From Maridesulfovibrio ferrireducens (lineage in GTDB: Bacteria; Desulfobacterota; Desulfovibrionia; Desulfovibrionales; Desulfovibrionaceae), in contig NZ_FNGA01000003.1 in the NCBI RefSeq assembly GCF_900101105.1, positions 434,001 through 498,000 of the forward strand: a DNA stretch of 64,000 bases. The letters are read 5' to 3'. A program made the position numbers and the translations under genes. Under the pieces are notes generated by a model. It was not told where the DNA came from. It was given only the letters and a program-made list of their open reading frames with translations, and searched no databases. Below are positions 58,420 through 64,000 of the stretch, in pieces (position 1 is the stretch's first letter; each line of letters begins with the position of its first letter).

Positions 58420-60483
58420 TTGAACAGTTTTGCCAAGAATCTCTTGGTCTGGGTAACCATCATGTTGGTGATGATTGTTTTGTTCAATCTTTTTAACCAG
58501 CCTGTAGCTCCCCAGCTCAAGGTATCCTATACTGATTTTCTTATGAAAGTTGATCAGGGAGAAGTCATACAGGTCAAGATTCAGGGACATAAAATCAGTG
58601 GAGTAATGGTCGGAGACAAGCGCTTTGTTACCTACAGCCCAAATGATCCAAGTCTTGTTCCGAGTCTGATTAAAAATAAAATTGAAGTGGTCGCGGAGCC
58701 GGAAGAAGATGCTCCTTGGTATATGACCCTGTTTATTTCTTGGTTCCCTATGTTGTTATTGGTCGGTGTGTGGATTTTCTTCATGCGTCAAATGCAGGGT
58801 GGAGGCGGCGGCGGAGGTCGTGGCGGAGCCATGTCTTTCGGGCGGTCCAAAGCTCGCATGCTTAATGAAGAAAGTGCTAAAGTAACATTTCAAGATGTTG
58901 CCGGCGTAGATGAAGCTAAAGAGGAACTTTCTGAAATAGTACAATTTTTAAGTGAACCTAAAAAGTTTACCCGTTTGGGTGGACGTATTCCGAAAGGCGT
59001 GCTTCTCGTCGGTTCTCCGGGAACAGGTAAAACATTACTTGCCCGTGCAGTTGCCGGTGAAGCAGGTGTTCCTTTCTTTTCCATTTCCGGTTCAGATTTT
59101 GTTGAAATGTTTGTCGGTGTCGGTGCATCCCGTGTTCGTGATCTTTTTGCTCAGGGTAAAAAGAATGCACCTTGCTTGATTTTTATTGATGAAATCGATG
59201 CAGTTGGACGTCAGCGTGGAGCTGGTCTCGGCGGTGGACATGACGAACGCGAGCAGACTCTTAACCAGTTGCTCGTTGAGATGGATGGTTTTGAGTCTAA
59301 CGAAGGCGTTATTCTTATTGCCGCTACCAACAGACCTGACGTTTTGGACCCCGCACTACTTAGACCCGGGCGTTTCGACAGACAAGTTGTTGTTCCGACT
59401 CCTGACGTAAGGGGTAGAGCTCATATTCTTAAGGTCCACACTCGCAAGACTCCTCTTGCAGAAGAAGTTGATCTTGATGTTATTGCTCGCGGAACACCCG
59501 GATTTTCCGGTGCTGATCTTGAAAATCTTGTGAATGAAGCTGCATTGTACGCTGCTAAAAATAATCAAGATTACGTTAATATGATTGATTTTGAAGAAGC
59601 TAAAGACAAAGTCCTTATGGGCAGAGAACGCCGTAGTCTTATCCTTAACGACAAGGAAAAAGAAACTACTGCTTATCATGAAGCCGGACATGCTCTTGTA
59701 GCTAGACTTCTTGAAAATACTGATCCTGTGCATAAAGTTACGATTATTCCTCGAGGAAGAGCGCTTGGGGTAACTCAGCAGCTTCCTGTTGATGATCGTC
59801 ATAACTATTCTAAAAAATACCTTGAAGATACTCTGGTTATGCTGCTTGGCGGCCGTGTAGCAGAGGAGTTGATTCTTGATCAGATGACAACCGGTGCCAG
59901 CAACGATATTGAGCGCGCAACTAAGATGGCCCGCAGTATGGTTTGCCAATGGGGTATGAGTGAGAAGCTCGGACCTATGACCTTCGGTGAGACTAATGAT
60001 CAGGTTTTCTTAGGCAAGGAATTCGGTCACGGCAAAGACTTCAGTGAAGACACATCGCGTCTTATAGATTCAGAAGTCAGAAGAATTATTGATACCGCTC
60101 AAGAGACCGCTAGGACTTTGCTGAGCGAGAAGAAAGAGTTTCTTCACAAGCTGGCTGAAGCATTGCTTGAGCGTGAAACTATCTCCGGTAGTGAAATTGA
60201 TATTCTTATGGACGGCGGCGTATTACCTCCGCTTGAAAAAGTTAATTCTACCGTAAAGCCTTCAACTGGTGCAAAGGCGTATGCCTCCACAGCAAAAACA
60301 GGATATACTCCTGTTGAAGAAACCGTTGAAGAAAAAGTTGAAGATGACACTGTAACTGATTCAAAAAATGATTCTGAAGAAGAAAAGAAAGATTTTTCTT
60401 TTGACGGATCAATTGACAGCGAAGAATCCGAAAATAAATCTGAAGAAGCGAAACCTTCTGAAGATAAAAAAGGCTCTGAGTAG
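58420..60483 (+). CDS. ftsH: ATP-dependent zinc metalloprotease FtsH
   Basis: FtsH is a membrane-anchored AAA+ protease that degrades misfolded and regulatory membrane and cytosolic proteins. The 687-residue protein has two N-terminal transmembrane helices (about 5-22 and 110-127) flanking a periplasmic domain, an AAA+ module with Walker [14 protein letters not shown], Walker [16 protein letters not shown], the SRH region [19 protein letters not shown], and zinc motif HEAGH. The C-terminus is a long acidic, probably disordered, tail of about 60 residues. The start is TTG at 58420, seven bases after AAGGAG. folP starts 14 bases after the stop. Confidence 0.97.
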   Translation: MNSFAKNLLVWVTIMLVMIVLFNLFNQPVAPQLKVSYTDFLMKVDQGEVIQVKIQGHKISGVMVGDKRFVTYSPNDPSLVPSLIKNKIEVVAEPEEDAPWYMTLFISWFPMLLLVGVWIFFMRQMQGGGGGGGRGGAMSFGRSKARMLNEESAKVTFQDVAGVDEAKEELSEIVQFLSEPKKFTRLGGRIPKGVLLVGSPGTGKTLLARAVAGEAGVPFFSISGSDFVEMFVGVGASRVRDLFAQGKKNAPCLIFIDEIDAVGRQRGAGLGGGHDEREQTLNQLLVEMDGFESNEGVILIAATNRPDVLDPALLRPGRFDRQVVVPTPDVRGRAHILKVHTRKTPLAEEVDLDVIARGTPGFSGADLENLVNEAALYAAKNNQDYVNMIDFEEAKDKVLMGRERRSLILNDKEKETTAYHEAGHALVARLLENTDPVHKVTIIPRGRALGVTQQLPVDDRHNYSKKYLEDTLVMLLGGRVAEELILDQMTTGASNDIERATKMARSMVCQWGMSEKLGPMTFGETNDQVFLGKEFGHGKDFSEDTSRLIDSEVRRIIDTAQETARTLLSEKKEFLHKLAEALLERETISGSEIDILMDGGVLPPLEKVNSTVKPSTGAKAYASTAKTGYTPVEETVEEKVEDDTVTDSKNDSEEEKKDFSFDGSIDSEESENKSEEAKPSEDKKGSE

Positions 60484-60496
60484 TCGGAAGAGTGAA

Positions 60497-61339
60497 ATGA
60501 ATCGGACCTATACATGGACCATTAAAGGGGGCAGGGTTTTAGGCCCTGCCCCTTTTTTTATTGCCGGAATCGTGAATGTTACTCCTGATTCTTTTTATGA
60601 CGGAGGCACAAACTACGATCCTCAGAAAGCTATTGCCAATGGAAGAATGTTAGCTGCACAGGGGGCTGATATTTTAGATGTGGGCGGAGAAAGCACCAGA
60701 CCTTTTGCAGAACCTGTTTCTGTGGAAGCAGAACTTCGCAGGGTTGTTCCTGTGATTGAGGAACTTGCCAAAGATCATGTTGTCTCAATTGATACGGTGA
60801 AGCATGAAGTTGCTTTGGCAGCAATTGAAGCTGGAGCTTCAATTGTAAACGATGTTTCAGCCTTTAGCTCAGATCCGGCTTTGCTTGAAATTGTAGCGGA
60901 CAAGAAGCCCGGTTATGTGTTAATGCATAGTCAAGGTTCTCCTGAAAAGATGCAATTATCTCCACAATATGATGATGTGATTGAAGATGTTTTATCTTTT
61001 TTTAAAAAAAGTCTTGAAAAACTCTTAAAGGCTGGATTACCCGAAAAAAACATAGTAATTGATCCAGGCATAGGTTTTGGTAAAACTCTTGAGCATAATC
61101 TTGCGATACTAAAGAATATTGATGTGTTGATGGATTTAGGTTTTCCGGTTTACATGGGACTTTCAAATAAGTCCTTATGGGGCAAGTTATTGGGGCTTGA
61201 AACGCACGAACGTCAAAATGCAACACAGGCAGCCACGGCTATTCTAGCGGCTCGCGGAGTGCCGATTCATCGGGTTCATGATGTTGCGTTGACTTTTCAG
61301 ACCTTGAAGGTTGTGAAGGCGATTACCGAGGGTAGTTAA
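60497..61339 (+). CDS. folP: Dihydropteroate synthase
   Basis: Couples 6-hydroxymethyl-dihydropterin pyrophosphate to p-aminobenzoate in folate synthesis. The 280-residue product has the FIAGIVNVTPDSFYDGG start motif, DVGGESTRPFAEPV, VSIDTVKHEVA, IVNDVSAF, IDPGIGFGKTLEHNLAIL and YMGLSNKS. A longer frame is open from 60368, but ATG at 60497 gives the standard N-terminus and has GGAAG upstream. It shares one base with the cdaA start (TAATG). Confidence 0.96.
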   Translation: MNRTYTWTIKGGRVLGPAPFFIAGIVNVTPDSFYDGGTNYDPQKAIANGRMLAAQGADILDVGGESTRPFAEPVSVEAELRRVVPVIEELAKDHVVSIDTVKHEVALAAIEAGASIVNDVSAFSSDPALLEIVADKKPGYVLMHSQGSPEKMQLSPQYDDVIEDVLSFFKKSLEKLLKAGLPEKNIVIDPGIGFGKTLEHNLAILKNIDVLMDLGFPVYMGLSNKSLWGKLLGLETHERQNATQAATAILAARGVPIHRVHDVALTFQTLKVVKAITEGS

Positions 61340-62085
61340 TGTTTGAATTTTTAGGATTTCAGATTTCATGGAAGGAATTGCTGGATATCGGCCTCGTCGC
61401 GGTGGTCTATTTCTATGTGATTCTTTTGGTGCGTGGAACGCGTGCTGCTGCAATAATCTGGGGTTTATTTTTTATATTGCTCGTTTATTACACTTCCGAT
61501 GTTTTCGGTCTTTATACCCTGAACTGGCTTCTTACCAATTTTCTTAGCTCAATTTTTCTTATTATTATTATTTTATTTCAACGTGATATCCGTAAAGGCC
61601 TAGCTCAGATGGGGGCCGGACGTTTTTGGCGGAAAAACGATTTTAAAATTGCAGTCATTGATGAAATCTGTTCAGCCATGGATTCTATGGCTCGACGTAA
61701 AATAGGCGCGCTTGTCGTTATTCAAAAGAATGTTCCTCTTGGGGATATTATTGAAAAAGGCGTCGAAGTAGATTCAAAAATAACTAAACAGCTTCTTATA
61801 AATATTTTTTGGCCTGACACTCCGTTGCATGACGGGGCGGTTGTTATTAACTCAAACAGGATTGTTGCAGCTTCTTGCATTTTGCCTCTTGCACAGGTTT
61901 CGACTCAGCAGAGCTCAATAGGCACACGGCATAGAGCCGCTTTAGGGATCAGTGAAGAAACAGATGTTGTTGCAATCGTGGTTTCGGAGGAAAGAGGCTC
62001 TATCTCTGTTGCAATAGGCGGCAAGCTTACTACAAGTTTGGATATAGTCAGACTTAAACGTGTACTCAAAAATACTTTGAGTTAG
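61339..62085 (+). CDS. cdaA: Diadenylate cyclase CdaA
   Basis: Makes cyclic di-AMP from two ATP. The 248-residue protein has about three N-terminal transmembrane helices (about 13-85) and a DAC domain with HDGAVVI and GTRHRAALG, both catalytic motifs intact, followed by EETDVVAIVVSEERGSIS. It is the membrane enzyme of the CdaA-CdaR-GlmM module. TAATG overlap with folP and a four-base gap to cdaR show translational coupling. Confidence 0.96.
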   Translation: MFEFLGFQISWKELLDIGLVAVVYFYVILLVRGTRAAAIIWGLFFILLVYYTSDVFGLYTLNWLLTNFLSSIFLIIIILFQRDIRKGLAQMGAGRFWRKNDFKIAVIDEICSAMDSMARRKIGALVVIQKNVPLGDIIEKGVEVDSKITKQLLINIFWPDTPLHDGAVVINSNRIVAASCILPLAQVSTQQSSIGTRHRAALGISEETDVVAIVVSEERGSISVAIGGKLTTSLDIVRLKRVLKNTLS

Positions 62086-62089
62086 TATT

Positions 62090-63010
62090 ATGGTAAATGA
62101 GCGCTGGAAAATAGCCGTATTGGCATTGATGATGTCCATTTTGACATGGTATCTGGTAACAGGACGTGACCTTGTCGAAACTTGGGTTGAATTTCCTTTG
62201 GAAATTGTCAATCCTCCACAGGGTATGATTATACGCAGTGGTATGATTTCTAAAGTCTCGGCGCGAGTTAGGGGGCCAAAGGGGTTAATTCGTAATCTTG
62301 ATACTAAAAAAATGGCCTATTCCCTTGATACCGGACAGCTGGTATTAGGCGCGAATCCAATTGCTATTGTTGCTGATAAGCTGGGACTCGGCAGTGCTTT
62401 GGAAGTCATAGAAATGAATCCTTCTACTATCAATCTTGATGTTGATATGTATGTGAAAAAGAAAGTTTCGGTAATTCCCACATGGAAGGGAAAACTGGAT
62501 CGTGATTATACACTGACAGAAAAATCATCTGATCCGTCAGAAGTCACTTTACGTGGACCGGCATCTATTCTTAAAAAGGTTGCTCAGGTTCGCACTCAGA
62601 CTATAATGCTTGATACTGATTCTCCTCAGAATTGGAGGGGAGATATTCCTTTGAACCTTCCTGAGGAAGTTGAATCCAACCCTGGAATGGTTTCAGTTGC
62701 TTTGGATTTTAAAGTAAGAAGTGCAAAAATGTGGGTCAAAGTTCCACTATATATACTTGGGCCTGAAGAAGTTGAATTCACTGCCAGCCAGAACTTTGTC
62801 AGGCTGTATGTGCAAGGGCCGAAGCCGTTCTTTAGAAAGAGCGGTTTTAGAAATGAAATTACCGCTTCTATAGATATTAATGGAACAATTCCAAATGGTA
62901 AAAACATCGTACCTTATGATGTAAGCGTCCCTTCAGGGTGCATAGTAAGTAAGAAAAATCCTGAAGAAATAACTGTAACAATATCGAGACAGACACCAAC
63001 TGATCATTAA
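62090..63010 (+). CDS. cdaR: YbbR-domain protein, CdaA regulator
   Basis: The 306-residue protein has an N-terminal membrane helix (about 9-25, [17 protein letters not shown]) and about three YbbR beta-domain repeats, seen as strings such as [26 protein letters not shown]-type, [19 protein letters not shown] and [14 protein letters not shown]. In Firmicutes, CdaR binds CdaA and modulates its activity; the same role is inferred here from position between cdaA and glmM. Confidence 0.9.
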   Translation: MVNERWKIAVLALMMSILTWYLVTGRDLVETWVEFPLEIVNPPQGMIIRSGMISKVSARVRGPKGLIRNLDTKKMAYSLDTGQLVLGANPIAIVADKLGLGSALEVIEMNPSTINLDVDMYVKKKVSVIPTWKGKLDRDYTLTEKSSDPSEVTLRGPASILKKVAQVRTQTIMLDTDSPQNWRGDIPLNLPEEVESNPGMVSVALDFKVRSAKMWVKVPLYILGPEEVEFTASQNFVRLYVQGPKPFFRKSGFRNEITASIDINGTIPNGKNIVPYDVSVPSGCIVSKKNPEEITVTISRQTPTDH

Positions 63011-63042
63011 CGTATGATTTTGTCTTTCTTGGGAGATCTTGG

Positions 63043-64000
63043 ATGAGTAAACGTTTATTCGGAACTGACGGCCTGCGTGGTCAGGTTAATATTTTCCCGA
63101 TGACACCTGATATTGCATTGAAACTAGGGCTTGCGTGCGGCCATTTTTTTAGAAATGGTAAGCAGCGTCACAAAGTTATTATAGGTAAAGATACAAGGCT
63201 TTCAGGGTATGTTTTTGAATCAGCTCTGACAGCAGGTCTTTGCGCCATGGGAATGGATGTTTTTCAGGTAGGGCCGATGCCTACTCCAGCCATATCTTTT
63301 CTGACACGTAACATGCGTGCGGATCTCGGAATTGTCATATCTGCTTCCCATAATCCGTTCATGGATAATGGAATTAAGCTGTTTGATAAAAATGGTTTTA
63401 AATTGCCTGATGAGCTTGAAGATCAAATTTCAGAAATGGTGCTTTCTGATAATCCTAACTGGGATTATCCTCAGTCTGAAAAGGTAGGCAGAGCTTTTAA
63501 GATTGAAGACGCCAGAGGCCGCTACATTGTTTACTTGAAGTATAGTTTTCCGCAGGAAATGACACTTAAAGGTATTAAACTTGTTCTTGATTGTGCCAAT
63601 GGAGCTACTTATAGTCTTGGCAATATGTTTGAAGAGCTTGGAGCTGAAGTCGTCACCATTGGCGATAAGCCTAATGGTCTTAATATTAATGATAAATGTG
63701 GCTCATTATATCCCGAAGTCGTAGGGCAAAGGGTTATTGAAGAGAATGCAGATATCGGACTTGCCATTGATGGAGACGGTGATCGTTTGATCGTTGTCGA
63801 TGAAAAAGGGCAGGTTCTTGACGGTGATCAGTTGATGGCAATGTGCGCTGCGGATCTTATGGAGCGCGGAAAACTTGCTAAAAACATGCTTGTTGCGACT
63901 GTTATGAGCAATATGGCTCTTGAAAATTTCATGAAGGATCATGGCGGCACTCTTCTTAGAACTCCTGTCGGGGATCGTTACGTTATGGAAGCGATGCGGC
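63043..64000 (+). CDS. glmM: Phosphoglucosamine mutase, cut by the right edge
   Basis: Converts glucosamine-6-phosphate to glucosamine-1-phosphate for UDP-GlcNAc. The first 319 codons are present (full length about 450). [12 protein letters not shown] is the start motif, SASHNP places the phosphorylated serine at residue 102, and AIDGDGDR is the metal loop. Ser102 gives the usual phosphoglucosamine-type motif. GGGAGA lies before the ATG at 63043. Next to cdaA-cdaR this is the classical triad in which GlmM and CdaA interact. Confidence 0.96.
   Translation, partial: MSKRLFGTDGLRGQVNIFPMTPDIALKLGLACGHFFRNGKQRHKVIIGKDTRLSGYVFESALTAGLCAMGMDVFQVGPMPTPAISFLTRNMRADLGIVISASHNPFMDNGIKLFDKNGFKLPDELEDQISEMVLSDNPNWDYPQSEKVGRAFKIEDARGRYIVYLKYSFPQEMTLKGIKLVLDCANGATYSLGNMFEELGAEVVTIGDKPNGLNINDKCGSLYPEVVGQRVIEENADIGLAIDGDGDRLIVVDEKGQVLDGDQLMAMCAADLMERGKLAKNMLVATVMSNMALENFMKDHGGTLLRTPVGDRYVMEAMR

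Noticed and set aside
1-64000. CRISPR array, transposase or prophage genes
   Set aside because: No regularly spaced repeats, transposase motifs or phage structural proteins were found in any frame.

Overview
The window looks like a chromosome segment of a low-GC, probably marine member of the Desulfovibrionaceae (Desulfovibrio or Maridesulfovibrio type). This is an inference from gene content. The clues are an Rnf operon headed by a ten-haem cytochrome c, an RnfB fused to a GltD-like flavoprotein, a selenocysteine tRNA, a CdaA-CdaR-GlmM block and a bacteriohemerythrin. There is no rRNA operon, CRISPR array, insertion sequence or prophage.

Layout. 1-2.1 kb: a partial FmdB-type zinc ribbon gene, a repeat-rich helical protein and a small membrane coiled-coil protein. 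2.2-9.1 kb (minus strand): the cytochrome-rnfCDGEAB operon, an ion-translocating electron-transfer complex linking periplasmic haems, ferredoxin and probably pyridine nucleotides. 9.3-20.3 kb: alkaline phosphatase, a YibE/F membrane protein, a degenerate HAD lipoprotein, a thioredoxin-reductase-like flavoprotein and a set of small signalling genes (HD, SHOCT-like, receiver, Hpt, degenerate HD-GYP, MerR-like). A likely structured small RNA lies at about 18.48-18.56 kb.

20.3-32.2 kb (minus strand): an unusual cluster of a short FtsX permease, a LolD-like ATPase, a 1624-residue fusion of an inactive-looking M28 peptidase domain to an FtsX permease, two large OPT/DUF6785-like transporters, an unrecognised protein and a PqqD-like protein. 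This is the best candidate for an undescribed system. 32.4-40.7 kb: a surface-glycan cluster with two GT4 enzymes, three related MurG/GT28-like enzymes, a deacetylase, a histidine phosphatase and a methyltransferase. 40.8-43.0 kb: ilvBN behind a classical leader-peptide attenuator. 43.0-45.1 kb: a secreted protein and a divergent diadenylate-cyclase-like protein. 45.1-50.2 kb: YgiQ, ThiD-ThiN, tRNA-Leu(UAG), an XRE regulator next to an antitoxin-like remnant, and a pentapeptide-repeat membrane protein.

50.4-64 kb: mostly housekeeping: a THUMP RNA methyltransferase, a receiver protein, PhoH-YbeY, argF-argG-argH (ornithine to arginine), a hemerythrin, tRNA-Sec, and then ftsH-folP-cdaA-cdaR-glmM, which couples membrane proteolysis, folate synthesis, c-di-AMP synthesis and cell-wall precursor synthesis. 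glmM runs off the right edge.

Starts were adjusted where a Shine-Dalgarno sequence or a stop/start overlap favours an internal codon (rnfE, the methyltransferase at 40 kb, the receiver at 51.6 kb, ybeY, folP). Several genes use TTG behind a good ribosome binding site, including ftsH.
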